64,000 bases of DNA, from assembly GCA_965205965.1 (NCBI GenBank), contig CBDBHT010000006.1:372001-436000 (forward strand), given 5' to 3'. Each line of letters begins with the position of its first letter. Position 1 is the first letter of the stretch. Of the stretch, positions 54,700 to 64,000 are shown piece by piece. Source of the stretch: Bin55 sp965205965. GTDB taxonomy: Bacteria; Pseudomonadota; Gammaproteobacteria; Pseudomonadales; Azotimanducaceae. Below the pieces are notes generated by a model. It was not told where the DNA came from and searched no databases. It saw only the letters and a list, made by a program, of their open reading frames with translations. The translations under genes and the position numbers were made by a program.

Positions 54700-55929
54700 T
54701 CAGCCCTTGACACACACCACTTGCTTGAGGGTATGAACGATTTCCACCAAGTCCCCCTGTGCCTTCATTACCGCGTCTATGTCTTTATAAGCCTTGGGCG
54801 TCTCATCAATCACCGCTTTATCCTTCCGGCACTCCACGCCAGTCGTATCCCGCTCATGATCCTCCAACGTGAATCGTTTTCTAGCTTCCGTTCGCGACAT
54901 AATGCGTCCGGCTCCATGCGAACAAGATTCAAACGAGTCCACGCAGCCCTTTCCGCGCACAATGAACGACCGATCTCCCATTGATCCAGGAATAATGCCG
55001 AGGTCGTCTTTACGTGCTCGAACGGCCCCTTTTCTAGTCAGCCATACGTCCTCGCCAAAATGACGTTCCTTTTGCACGTAATTGTGATGGCAATCAACCA
55101 CAAGCATCGTCTTATCAAACGGCTTTATTCGATGTCTAAGGGATTTGAGTACATGCATCATCATCAGCTCACGGTTTGCCCAAGCATACTGTTGCGCCCA
55201 AGATACAGCCATCACGTAGTCGTCGAAGATATCAGATCCCTCAGTCAAGTACGCAAGGTTCTCGTCCGGGAGATTGACGATATGTCTTCTCATATCTTGT
55301 TTTGCTACGTCAATAAAGTGAGTACCAAGCGCATTTCCAATCCCACGAGATCCGGAATGTAGCATGGCCCAAACACGTTGGGATTCGTCGAGACAGATTT
55401 CAACGAAGTGATTGCCGCCACCAAGCGTGCCAAGCTGATAGAGTGCCTTTTGGGAAGCTCGATGCATCCTCTTAGTGAATCCTTTCGACCTCATGGAATC
55501 CAGGACCTTATCCAAGCCCGTTACAAGTGAGGCGTTCTCTTTCCACATCTTGTATGTCTCAGCAGGAGGTTTCCGCCATTCTCTACGCCCTGCTGGAACA
55601 CCTCGTTCAATATCATGACGGAGATCGTGAAGATTGTCGGGTAAGTCACTCGCGGTGAGCGACGTTTGAACCGCCGACATACCACAACCGATATCGACTC
55701 CGACCGCGGCGGGAATAATTGCACCTACCGTAGGTATAACCGAACCGATCGTCGCTCCTATACCAAAATGTACGTCGGGCATCAACGCTACGTGCGAATG
55801 GATGAACGGCAGGCTAGCGATGTTCTTAACTTGTTCTATTGCGGAAGCCTCAACCGGAATCCCGCGAGTCCAGGATTTGACCGGAACGCCACCCTCTATT
55901 GAATGCAATTCATATCCAACCTCGCCCAC
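54700..55929 (-). CDS. rtcB: RNA-splicing ligase RtcB
   Basis: 409 residues from GTG 55929, chosen because AGGA lies seven bases before it and the protein then aligns with RtcB from its start; an upstream ATG at 56040 adds unlike sequence. Metal and guanylylation residues are present: MPDVHFGIGATIGSVIP, GVDIGCGMSA (metal Cys), GGGNHFVEICLDE, LHSGSRGIGN, DCHHNYVQKE, GIIPGSMG and SCSHGAGR. It joins 2',3'-cyclic phosphate or 3'-phosphate to 5'-OH RNA ends, with GTP and Mn, in RNA repair. No rtcA or RtcR is next to it. Confidence 0.9.
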   Translation of the reverse strand: MGEVGYELHSIEGGVPVKSWTRGIPVEASAIEQVKNIASLPFIHSHVALMPDVHFGIGATIGSVIPTVGAIIPAAVGVDIGCGMSAVQTSLTASDLPDNLHDLRHDIERGVPAGRREWRKPPAETYKMWKENASLVTGLDKVLDSMRSKGFTKRMHRASQKALYQLGTLGGGNHFVEICLDESQRVWAMLHSGSRGIGNALGTHFIDVAKQDMRRHIVNLPDENLAYLTEGSDIFDDYVMAVSWAQQYAWANRELMMMHVLKSLRHRIKPFDKTMLVVDCHHNYVQKERHFGEDVWLTRKGAVRARKDDLGIIPGSMGDRSFIVRGKGCVDSFESCSHGAGRIMSRTEARKRFTLEDHERDTTGVECRKDKAVIDETPKAYKDIDAVMKAQGDLVEIVHTLKQVVCVKG

Positions 55930-56081
55930 AATAAAGTCCTCGTACGCTAGGGAAAATAGTTCTACACCTATTGCAACACAACATCTTGATTCCGTTAATC
56001 TTGCGCCAAAAGCGTTCAAATCCCAGCTGATAAATTGCAATTCGCGTCATGGAAATCAATAGTCGATCCTGCTGGAGGCGT

Positions 56082-59000
56082 TTATCGGACAATCGATTCG
56101 AAAATCAGTTCCGGAACTACAACTTCCCATACTGGGTTTTCCACGGCATTTATGTATTCTGGTTCGGACCACTCTCGCTTACGCATTATTATCGCTAGAA
56201 CTTTCGCCTCTCGGCAACGCATGCCGTCGGGCGGATTAAATTTTTTTGATAAGCGACATACCGTAACTCCATCGCTATTGTAAAGTTCCATCGGATTGGT
56301 CGTATCCCGTATATTCAATGATTTGCCAGGTGACAGTTCCTTAATCGCCTGATGAATCACGTCGTTGGAACTTTTGCGGCCAGCGAAGCTTAGATCCACG
56401 TCTCCGAGCGTGAGATTTAAGTACTGATATTCAATACCTAGGGGCGGTGGTGGAAGGTTCGTCTTCTGGAGATACAGTACTGAGCTATGACCACGCAGTG
56501 AATCCAAAAAACGATTATGATCACTATGTAGTCGTGCGAGTACTAAATTCTCGCGGGCACGCGTCATTGCGACGTAAAACAGTCTTCTGTGTTCGTCTGG
56601 ATCCCGTGTGGTTCGACTCCAGCCGCCATCCAACACCACTACGTGATCAAACTCCAAGCCCTTTGCTCGGTGCGCTGTTAGCAGCAAAAGTCCGTGCCGT
56701 TTTTGGTGCGTATCTTTTCGCGTTTCCGCCAACCACTCCATTATGCATTCGACGGAGATTTCCTCTCCTCCCGTTTCCAGCCGAAGACTCTCTAGTACTT
56801 CTCCAAGTAAGCCGTTCCAAGGATTCTGTTTTCTCGTCGACAGCCACTCATTCAGCTCACTAGCCGTCACAAACTTTCCATTACGTTCTTTAAGCCACTG
56901 GACAAGATCTTGTGTCTCGCGCAGTTGCCAGAAACTGGGAATCTCTTCATATGCCATTAGTGCTGGAATTTCATGGATTTCACAATATGCACGAACGGGA
57001 TTTAAGTATTTCCATTCTCGAGCAATCACTGCACATCTAGACCAGTCCCAATCTGCTGAGATCTCGGACATCCTCTGCAGTTCATTCATTGCATATTGTG
57101 CTTGAGCAGCCTTGTCACCCTTGGGCAAGATTCTGACCTTGCCCTTCCCAACTGGATCTATTCCTTCCCACTTACCACCATGCGGATGTTTACCGCGGTC
57201 CTTGTTTACTTGAATCGAATTGCTACCTTTCATCCTTCCCTTAGCGAGATGGATTACCGCATTTGAAGCGGCGACAATATGGTGTGTAGACCGGTAGTTT
57301 GCCGTGAGAAATAACTTTTGTGCTTTATAGTCTTGCTCGAATCGTCGAATGAATTCGACTGAAGCACCAGAAAATGCGTAAATATTCTGATCGTCGTCCC
57401 CAACCGCAAAAAGATTAAGTTTGCTATCGGGGTCGTTTAACGTGCGCCCAGCCAGTGCCGAAATCAAATCGTACTGTACTGAATCAATATCTTGGTATTC
57501 ATCGACCAAGATCCACCGAAACCCTTTGAGCAGCCGACCGCGTTGTTCATCAGCGTCTTCTGGCAAAAGGTCCGCCCCATTCAAAAGATCTATAGCCGTA
57601 CGCAACACATCTTCGAAAACCTCATCGTTTGGTTGTTCCATGCGATTGGCAAAAGTAAATCCAGCAAGTCTCATAGCCAATGCGTGACACGTCATAACCA
57701 TGACACCTTTTGCATCATCGCCAATCAGCTCAGCTAGTCGACTTCGCACCTCAACCGCTGCATGACGATTGTAGGTAAGTGCTAAAATACTTTTGGGACG
57801 TTCACGTCTAGCACGAATAAGATAAGCAATGCGGTGGACCAACACCCGTGTTTTCCCTGAACCCGGCCCAGCAAGTACCAACACATTTTGATTTTTTCGA
57901 GCATCAGCAACAATGTTTTTCTGGGTGTGGTTTTTGAGATCCTCGACAATTTTTTGCCATGACTCCGGCGTCGTTTCTCGTTCGAGTTCTCTAGCGCGAT
58001 TTGGAAGCCAGCGCGCCAAAAATGCTTCCTGGCTAAGATTGAAATAATCCATTGCCAGTTGTATGGCTTCGGTGGCCTTGGCTAAACCACGATTGGCGTA
58101 TTCCTCCATGATATGGATCTGTAGTATTTGGCCTTGGTAGTAAAACTCAAGGGGCTGATAGTCAGTACGAGAGAAGCGTTGGTTTGTGCGCTGCAATTGA
58201 ATCGCCATAGCCCGACGAAAAATAGCAAGCCCATGATTAAGGCGAACCACCTCCTGTTCATGCAACCACATCAGTGCTCGATCGATCAACTTTCGTGTGT
58301 TACGGACACCTTTTTGTTTAAGCAGCGGTTTAAGCAGCACATCGTTCTCAATCGCTTGCGCCAACTTCCCAAGCGTTGTAGTAGCTAGTAAGTCTTTACC
58401 CTTGGCAGTATTCTCCGGAATGCTCGCGAGCAAATGATCAAGTAGATGTTTTGCTGCACTACGACGTAACTCGGCAACCGTCTCTAGCGCACCCCACTCT
58501 CGCTGCAACGTAATGTATACATGCTCCGAGTCCCTTCTTCGAACCGACCAACTCGCAACTTCGCCCTCGCTACGACCATCATAAGCAATGCTGGACACAA
58601 TTTGCCAAATCCTCTCAGGAAGCGGGTTCTCAATTCCTTGATTACGTAGCGTCTGTGTAGCCGCGCGCAAAAAGAACGGGCTGGTCTCACCGATATTCAT
58701 GTCGGGAGCTAATTCCCGCATGTGCGTTATCAGAGCGATTTCCATTTCTTGCGCTTGATCGAAACGGGATTGCGATGAATCTTGAACACCTTTATGAACG
58801 AATGCGGTCAGTGCGGTGTCGTCGCTGACGATCCCGAGCAAATCAAGGTTGTACATGGCGTTGCGTACACCTTCAGGACTGAGACCAGTCCGATTCATCA
58901 GGTCGTCGGTACTGATTCCCTCGTCGGCATTGGCGTCAGTTAGTGCACGAACAATTTCCAGAAGCTCTCGTTGCTGTGTGTCAGGTATCGAGCGTCGTTT

Positions 59001-61235
59001 AAGTTTTTCACGAGCTGCTTCTACCGAACGTACCCTTAACGATGATGGGAACATCCGCGTTTGATTTTCTTCTCGATTGAGCAAATGAGATTCTTCAAGC
59101 CATGAAATAGCAGTTACGACGCGGGTATCGTCGGTGAGTTTATCTCGTTGAAAATCATGATCGATATCACCAAGCAGGACTTCCCCAGCAGTGGCTACCA
59201 CTTCCCCTTTGGCTCGATCTCTGCGGCCCAAATTGCGCAAAGCTTTCCAAATTCCTTGGATTTCAGGTTGAGTCAGCCGCGAGCGCGCAGTCATACTGAA
59301 CTGCTTTTCTACATCGTCAGTTGAATACATCAGAACACAGCGTGCGAATTCTTGATCTCGACCTGCGCGTCCAGCTTCCTGAAGGTAGTTTTCAAGAGAA
59401 CTGGGTATGTCCGCGTGCAACACCAATCGAACGTTAGGTTTATCTATTCCCATTCCAAACGCATTGGTCGCGACTATTACTTTCAGTTCGCCGTCAATGA
59501 ATTGCCTCTGTACATCCTTCTTCTGCTCGGGCTCCAATCCAGCATGAAAAAAGTCGGCGCGGACTCCCTTTGACTGAAGGTACTCCGTCACTTTCTCTGT
59601 CTGCCCTCGGGTCGCGCAATAGACAATAGCACCGCCGGTGTTGTCCTCCGGCCAACGCTCTTCCAGTACCGAATAGATATGTGGCAACTTCTGGCCGCCG
59701 GTCGTAGGTATCACCTCAAAAGATAAATTAGGCCGCCGGGCCCCGCCGTCAAATACCTCCAAATCAATACCTAAACGGTTCTTGAAAAGATCTCGAACCT
59801 CCTTAGCCACATCTGGTTTAGCAGTAGCGGTTAAGCACAACACTGGCGGTATCGGACCGCCGATCGCTTCTGTTTTTTCCTCGATAAAGCGAGCAACGTA
59901 GCGGTAGTCTGGCCGGAAGTCGTGGCCCCATGTCGAAATACAGTGAGCCTCGTCCAGCACCCAACCTCCGATTTCACGTTGCTCTAGTACCTTTCTAACT
60001 GCTCTATTTCGAAGTTGCTCCGGAGATATGAGCAGGATTGCGGCATTTCCCAATCGAACTTTATCTAAAGCATCAGCTCGTTCGGGCATGGTCAACATTC
60101 CATTGATGGCCACGCATGAATTAATGTTCTGACGTACTAGCCCCCTAACTTGATCTTCCATCAATGCCACAAGCGGCGAGATGACTACAGTTAGTGCCCC
60201 GAGCTTTTCGTAGCGGGATAGAGCCGGAATCTGATAGCAAATAGACTTGCCAGTACCAGTAGGCAGTATGCCCAGCACGTGTTTTCTAGCCATCGAATGT
60301 TCGACAATCGTCTGTTGCATCGATTTACCATCTTTGGTGGGCGGTTTCGAGCGATAATTTTCGTATCCAAACCATCGTTTTAGCTCTTTCCTTGCATTAT
60401 GCTTTTCTGAACACCATTGGCAGACGACGTTGTTGCACCGGGTATCGCGCAGCTTACGAATTAAGTCGCTTGTTTCAGGAAATTGGAAAAGTACCCACGG
60501 CGGCACAACCGAGTTGGCACCGGATACCGAAATCCACGCCAACGCATAAGCCAGAGCCCATCCAGTCCGTTCCACGTCATTCATCACTGTATCAAGATGA
60601 GTGACGCACGCCGCGTTTTTAAGCAGTCCTTGAATTGCGAAGCTTGCTTCAGTTTCCGTCGGTCGCCGCGTCCGCCGAACATCGGCGAAAAAGACGTTAA
60701 ATCCATCACTTGCCCGTTGAGTTGTCGTTAGCCAGTGCCACGCCATCAGAAGATTCGGGTCCGCTCTCTCGAACGCCTCTCGTTGTTCTTTGAACACGTC
60801 AAGCGCAAGTCGCGCATCAAGCTCGGGGTCGTTATACTCTACGCGTAGCAGTTGTGCGTCTTTGTAATGTTTGACAAGATGGTGATATGGATTACGAGGA
60901 AACGCGAGAGGTCCTAAACGTAACGTATCGATGACCGGTTTTTGTAGCAGCCTTAAATTGGGGTCAGCTTTTCTCAGATGCAAGAGATCAAAAGCAATAA
61001 CGTTATGACCAAGAATGAAAGAAACGTCCGTCGATAGCTTGTCTAGTTTCTGAATTGCCTGATGCAGATTGCCGCCACGATACAGAACGTGCTGATCTGT
61101 ATCAGCACGAACTGCTGCAAATGCGTGTATCCGACGATCTTTCTTGCCAACTTCCAAGTCTATAGAGACGCAATTTAACAAGGAGTATGAATTCTCGCGC
61201 GACAACATATTCTTGCGTACTATCTCACCACGCAT
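56082..61235 (-). CDS. DEDD exonuclease-RecQ helicase-UvrD helicase fusion protein
   Basis: 1717 residues in one frame. Residues 20-160 resemble a DnaQ-type 3'-5' exonuclease: SIDLEV (first Asp and Glu), GHNVIAFDLLHL and NDPELDARLALDVF. Residues about 300-640 are a RecQ-type helicase: Walker A ILPTGTGKSICYQIPAL (324), DEAH box VLDEAHCISTWGHDFRP (427), LCLTATA and YLQEAGRAGRDQEFARC (620); a CxxC (VVCQWC) lies just before it. Residues about 1110-1600 are a UvrD/PcrA-type SF1 helicase: LAGPGSGKTRVLVHRI (1121), VDEYQDIDSVQYD (1245), VGDDDQNIYAFSGA (1283), TAHRAKGLEFDHVVVLDG and RLFYVAMTRARENL (1557). It should unwind and degrade or remodel DNA at repair or invading-DNA intermediates. The frame and all motifs are intact. 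The start (ATG 61235) is only 17 bases from a MITE, and a later in-frame ATG (61208) is possible. Confidence 0.85.
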   Translation of the reverse strand: MRGEIVRKNMLSRENSYSLLNCVSIDLEVGKKDRRIHAFAAVRADTDQHVLYRGGNLHQAIQKLDKLSTDVSFILGHNVIAFDLLHLRKADPNLRLLQKPVIDTLRLGPLAFPRNPYHHLVKHYKDAQLLRVEYNDPELDARLALDVFKEQREAFERADPNLLMAWHWLTTTQRASDGFNVFFADVRRTRRPTETEASFAIQGLLKNAACVTHLDTVMNDVERTGWALAYALAWISVSGANSVVPPWVLFQFPETSDLIRKLRDTRCNNVVCQWCSEKHNARKELKRWFGYENYRSKPPTKDGKSMQQTIVEHSMARKHVLGILPTGTGKSICYQIPALSRYEKLGALTVVISPLVALMEDQVRGLVRQNINSCVAINGMLTMPERADALDKVRLGNAAILLISPEQLRNRAVRKVLEQREIGGWVLDEAHCISTWGHDFRPDYRYVARFIEEKTEAIGGPIPPVLCLTATAKPDVAKEVRDLFKNRLGIDLEVFDGGARRPNLSFEVIPTTGGQKLPHIYSVLEERWPEDNTGGAIVYCATRGQTEKVTEYLQSKGVRADFFHAGLEPEQKKDVQRQFIDGELKVIVATNAFGMGIDKPNVRLVLHADIPSSLENYLQEAGRAGRDQEFARCVLMYSTDDVEKQFSMTARSRLTQPEIQGIWKALRNLGRRDRAKGEVVATAGEVLLGDIDHDFQRDKLTDDTRVVTAISWLEESHLLNREENQTRMFPSSLRVRSVEAAREKLKRRSIPDTQQRELLEIVRALTDANADEGISTDDLMNRTGLSPEGVRNAMYNLDLLGIVSDDTALTAFVHKGVQDSSQSRFDQAQEMEIALITHMRELAPDMNIGETSPFFLRAATQTLRNQGIENPLPERIWQIVSSIAYDGRSEGEVASWSVRRRDSEHVYITLQREWGALETVAELRRSAAKHLLDHLLASIPENTAKGKDLLATTTLGKLAQAIENDVLLKPLLKQKGVRNTRKLIDRALMWLHEQEVVRLNHGLAIFRRAMAIQLQRTNQRFSRTDYQPLEFYYQGQILQIHIMEEYANRGLAKATEAIQLAMDYFNLSQEAFLARWLPNRARELERETTPESWQKIVEDLKNHTQKNIVADARKNQNVLVLAGPGSGKTRVLVHRIAYLIRARRERPKSILALTYNRHAAVEVRSRLAELIGDDAKGVMVMTCHALAMRLAGFTFANRMEQPNDEVFEDVLRTAIDLLNGADLLPEDADEQRGRLLKGFRWILVDEYQDIDSVQYDLISALAGRTLNDPDSKLNLFAVGDDDQNIYAFSGASVEFIRRFEQDYKAQKLFLTANYRSTHHIVAASNAVIHLAKGRMKGSNSIQVNKDRGKHPHGGKWEGIDPVGKGKVRILPKGDKAAQAQYAMNELQRMSEISADWDWSRCAVIAREWKYLNPVRAYCEIHEIPALMAYEEIPSFWQLRETQDLVQWLKERNGKFVTASELNEWLSTRKQNPWNGLLGEVLESLRLETGGEEISVECIMEWLAETRKDTHQKRHGLLLLTAHRAKGLEFDHVVVLDGGWSRTTRDPDEHRRLFYVAMTRARENLVLARLHSDHNRFLDSLRGHSSVLYLQKTNLPPPPLGIEYQYLNLTLGDVDLSFAGRKSSNDVIHQAIKELSPGKSLNIRDTTNPMELYNSDGVTVCRLSKKFNPPDGMRCREAKVLAIIMRKREWSEPEYINAVENPVWEVVVPELIFESIVR

Positions 61236-61251
61236 GAGAGTTGAATCATAA

Positions 61252-61352
61252 GGGCACCTCTATGTATTGCATTTTGAGGAATCATATTCGATATAAGTGT
61301 ATGATTTTTCATGATGTAAGGATGATTTACATCGATATAGATAGAGGTGCCC
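61252..61352. mobile_element. MITE, family with GG[G/A]CACCTCT ends, copy 2, with ATAA target duplication
   Basis: Ends GGGCACCTCTATGTAT and ATAGATAGAGGTGCCC are inverted repeats. The flanks are ATAA at 61248-61251 and 61353-61356. Length 101 bp. The interior matches copy 1 (54017-54128) around GTGTATGATTTTT. It sits directly upstream of the exonuclease-RecQ-UvrD gene, so it could supply or separate that gene's promoter. Confidence 0.85.
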
Positions 61353-61356
61353 ATAA

Positions 61357-61820
61357 GATACACTTCATATTGTGGCATGCGACTTCCATGCATGCGCTTT
61401 CGCGGGAGTTTGAGCCGACGGCGCAAACGACTTTAGCCTCGGTTGCAGGGATAAATCTGTGCGGGAAAGTGCGGCAAACTATTCAAGGCCAGTTCGAAAG
61501 AGCTTCGGCGAACACTACGACGAAGTGGAACTTAAGAACGACCAGCCGGCTATATTCGATAAGCATTGCTCGTTCCAGCTTATAAAATGGGATTCTCTGA
61601 ATTTCGTCAAGAACAAGCTTATCGCTTCCTTTGTTCATGAACGTCGTCGACATCGTAGATTCTTGCGTGTCTTGTCCCTACAATACACGGTTATTCCGAG
61701 GTCGTATGTGGCATAATAAGCATCTAGATAGAAGGGCGTACTTGACTCGTCCGCCGCCGCGCTGCGACGGGGAGCGTAGGATGCCTAGTTTCTCCGTGTC
61801 CAGAAGGAGGAGTTAATGGC
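61357..61820. other. intergenic region, possible IS3 debris, upstream of the receptor gene
   Basis: About 460 bases. SREFEPTAQT in one plus-strand frame (near 61400) resembles the helix-turn-helix of IS3-type OrfA, but the similarity is short. No full gene is visible. The last part has a strong ribosome site (AAGGAGGAG at 61803-61811) for the next gene, and a -10-like CATAAT near 61710. Confidence 0.35.
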
Positions 61821-64000
61821 ATGAACCATAAATTTGAAGTGTTGTCACTCGGTGCATTACTTACCGGCACCGTTTTGCTTACCGGTGCGTCAGCCAGCGC
61901 GGCTGACGAAGAAGAGATCGAAACCGTGACCGTCACCGGGTCGCGGATTGTGTACTCGCCGACCGATGGACCGCAACCGCTCACGGTTGTCACTCGAGAG
62001 GATATTGAGGCCTCGGGCCTGCTTTCCGTAGGCGATCTGATTCAGCGCCTACCAGTGCAAGGGTCCGGCATCAATCGTACTTACAACAACGGGGGTGACG
62101 GCTCGGTCCGCGTCGAACTCCGTGCCTTGGGTTCAGCACGTACGCTGGTACTTGTCAACGGCAAGCGTTGGGTAGCATCCGGCGAAGGCGCGAATGCGTC
62201 GATTGACTTGAACACCATTCCCATGGCATCAATCGAGCGCGTCGAGGTACTCAAGGACGGTGCGTCTGCGGTCTACGGATCAGATGCCATTGCCGGTGTC
62301 GTCAACATTATCCTGCGAAAGAACTATGAAGGCATTGAGTTCTCCCATCAGGGTGGCAATTTCGCGGCGGATGGTGGTGGCTCCGAACAGACATGGAGCG
62401 TCATCGGCGGGGGTGCCGCCGACCACACACGGTTCACGATGGGAGCAAGTTTAACCACCATTGACGCATTGTCGAACGCGGATCGGAGTGAGACCGCGGC
62501 TAGGCCGGCCAACGGCGGGAGCTCGGGCACGCCCCAAGGCCTATTCAGCTATGGAGGCATCTTCGAAGAATTTGACGGCTTCACGCTAATTGAGGGACAG
62601 GCGGGTACCGACCAAAGTCACTTCCGCGAGTGGGTCAACCCGGACGATCGGTTCAATTACAACCCGGACAACTACATTCAGACACCCAGTGAGCGGCGCA
62701 ACATCTTCCTAAACGTTTCTTATGATCTTACGGACCAGATCTCATTTCTCTTTGACGCACTGTACCAAAACCGACTGTCGGACCAATTGCTCGCACCCAC
62801 GCCTCTGTTCTGGGGTTTCAGTGCCGACGAAGGCATTGACGCTACCAACATCTACAACCCATTCGATATGACGTTTTGCGGTTTCTCGGGTACCAATAAC
62901 CTCGGCGTCGACTGTGCGACTCTTGAGGAAGCAGTCGCCATCGGTTGGTTCGGGCGACGGATGGTGGAAGCCGGCAACCGCAATTTCCTGCAGGACATCG
63001 AAACCTTCCGGAGCGGATTTGGACTCGAGGGCACCCTCGACGATAGATGGAACTGGCTGGTTTACTGGTCTTGGGCGCAAAACAAGACATCTTCCACTAC
63101 GGAAGGGCTGCTCAATACCGACGCCATCCGCAAGGCACTCGGGCCGGCGGATGGCTGCACCGCGCCGTGCGTACCGCTGAACATCTTCGGTGGCCAAGGT
63201 ACGGACGCACAATATCTTGGCGAAGGCCTCTGGAGCGGTTCCGGCTCAATCACGGAAGAAATGCTGAACTATATAAGTTTCACCGCCCACGATACGGGCG
63301 GAAACGACATGAGGAACCTGACCGCACAGGTAACTGGGACGCTCATGGACCTTCCGGCTGGTTCAGTCGGAGTAGCGGTCGGCTACGAAATGCGTGAAGA
63401 GTCGGGATTCACGTCGCCTGATGCACTGATCGTCACCGGCGCGACTTCCGGCAACGCATCGCAACCAACCGATGGATCTTACGACGTTGCTGAGTACTTT
63501 GCCGAAATTGGCATACCCCTGCTCTCAGGTGCGTCTCTCGCCGAGTCTCTTGACCTCAACATTGCCATCCGCCACTCCGACTACTCCACGTTCGGCCGAA
63601 CGACGAACGGCAAGTACAATATTATGTGGCGCCCTTACGGCTCTCTGCTGGTCCGTGTCACGGCTTCGAACGGCTTTCGAGCACCATCAATTCCTGGACT
63701 CTTCTTCGGACAGTCGGACAGCTATCCGGAGCTGCAGGATCCATGCGACGTCAGCTCACCAAATTTCACGGGGAACGCCGAAACTGGGGCACAGACCAAC
63801 GCGCAATGCCGGCAGGACGGCGTGCCGGATGGGTTCATGCAACCCAACACTCAGATACGGATCACGGTTGGCGGGAATCCAGACCTCCAACCCGAGGAGT
63901 CGAAGAACTTCAGCTTCGGCGTGGTCTACCAACCCGATTGGCTAGATGGTTTTCAAGCCGAAGTGGACCTGTTTGACATCGAAATCACTGAGACAATCAG
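61821..64000 (+). CDS. TonB-dependent outer-membrane receptor, 3' end outside the window
   Basis: The gene starts at ATG 61821 after AAGGAGGAG and is open to the last base (726 residues so far). It has a signal peptide (LSLGALLTGTVLLTGASASAA), the mature start EEEIETVTVTGSRI, and a plug domain with QPLTVVTREDIEASGLLSVG, RALGSARTLVLVNGKRW and VEVLKDGASAVYGSDAIAGV. The barrel strands follow. It imports a bound substrate (iron chelate, vitamin or glycan) using TonB energy; the substrate is not deducible. It is richer in G and C, especially at third positions, than the neighbouring helicase gene. No stop or C-terminus is visible. Confidence 0.85.
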   Translation, partial: MNHKFEVLSLGALLTGTVLLTGASASAADEEEIETVTVTGSRIVYSPTDGPQPLTVVTREDIEASGLLSVGDLIQRLPVQGSGINRTYNNGGDGSVRVELRALGSARTLVLVNGKRWVASGEGANASIDLNTIPMASIERVEVLKDGASAVYGSDAIAGVVNIILRKNYEGIEFSHQGGNFAADGGGSEQTWSVIGGGAADHTRFTMGASLTTIDALSNADRSETAARPANGGSSGTPQGLFSYGGIFEEFDGFTLIEGQAGTDQSHFREWVNPDDRFNYNPDNYIQTPSERRNIFLNVSYDLTDQISFLFDALYQNRLSDQLLAPTPLFWGFSADEGIDATNIYNPFDMTFCGFSGTNNLGVDCATLEEAVAIGWFGRRMVEAGNRNFLQDIETFRSGFGLEGTLDDRWNWLVYWSWAQNKTSSTTEGLLNTDAIRKALGPADGCTAPCVPLNIFGGQGTDAQYLGEGLWSGSGSITEEMLNYISFTAHDTGGNDMRNLTAQVTGTLMDLPAGSVGVAVGYEMREESGFTSPDALIVTGATSGNASQPTDGSYDVAEYFAEIGIPLLSGASLAESLDLNIAIRHSDYSTFGRTTNGKYNIMWRPYGSLLVRVTASNGFRAPSIPGLFFGQSDSYPELQDPCDVSSPNFTGNAETGAQTNAQCRQDGVPDGFMQPNTQIRITVGGNPDLQPEESKNFSFGVVYQPDWLDGFQAEVDLFDIEITETI

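Noticed and set aside
56082..61235. The large helicase gene as druE of Druantia
   Set aside because: Its domains are exonuclease, RecQ and UvrD type, and it is 50 kb from the DUF4338 element. There is no shared operon.
1..64000. CRISPR arrays
   Set aside because: Repeats seen are IS ends and copies; no short regularly spaced direct repeats with unique spacers were found.

Overview
The window looks like chromosome of a gammaproteobacterium whose genome is being eroded by insertion sequences. The host genes place it: mpl, slmA, the argB/algC/coaBC group, rpmB-rpmG-mutM, coaD, rsmD/ftsY-ftsE-ftsX, creD and rtcB are a typical gammaproteobacterial set. Host genes look to be about 45-50% GC, while most insertion sequences are visibly GC-richer. 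Roughly a third of the 64 kb is insertion sequence or its debris. At least ten groups are present: three IS630 subtypes, an IS4-type element whose transposase carries a DUF4338 (DruA-like) domain, IS256, IS1380, a second IS4-like group with CAGCAATTCCCCGTATAG ends, IS1595, and remnants of Tn5-like IS4, IS5 and IS1182, plus a MITE family. Several host genes are dead (creD, argB, a cyclase, a surface protein). Many live elements plus pseudogenes in an otherwise normal gene set suggest a recent change to a host-associated or bottlenecked life; this is inference, and the taxon cannot be named from the sequence.

Layout. 1-5341: IS630 copies around a thioredoxin/glutaredoxin-like gene, then the DUF4338-IS4 element. 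5342-12322: a decayed surface-protein gene, a vanadium haloperoxidase with a porin, a creD pseudogene and a type IV pilin-like gene. 12323-18277: a nest of IS4-like, IS256 and IS630 elements. 18278-20392: a lipoprotein zinc metallopeptidase. 20421-24427: an IS1380 composite, a DNA methyltransferase and an IS5 remnant. 25432-28739: PPi-dependent phosphofructokinase, a membrane protein and mpl. 28788-33404: a cyclase gene split by IS1380 and IS256. 33407-38109: a small-molecule kinase with a nucleoside hydrolase, then an acyl-CoA dehydrogenase and an acyltransferase. 38327-44671: composite IS debris, slmA and an IS1595 with another element inside it. 44672-53890: core genes for arginine (dead), sugar phosphate, CoA, ribosome, DNA repair and cell division. 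53919-61352: IS and MITE debris, rtcB, and a 1717-residue exonuclease-RecQ-UvrD fusion. 61821-64000: the start of a TonB-dependent receptor that runs off the end.

Main points for a second look: (1) a mobile element whose single transposase fuses a DruA-like DUF4338 domain to an IS4 DDE domain, with an internally deleted relative that moved and left a 10-bp target duplication; (2) a three-part DEDD exonuclease/RecQ/UvrD protein with a MITE inserted 17 bp before its start; (3) IS630 ends that coincide with the TAG stop codon of three different host genes through a CTAG target; (4) gene ruins that can be reconstructed from intact target duplications (cyclase, argB region).

Many frameshifts in IS copies lie in short homopolymers, so some may be sequencing errors; this applies to every call marked as a pseudogene on frameshift evidence alone.
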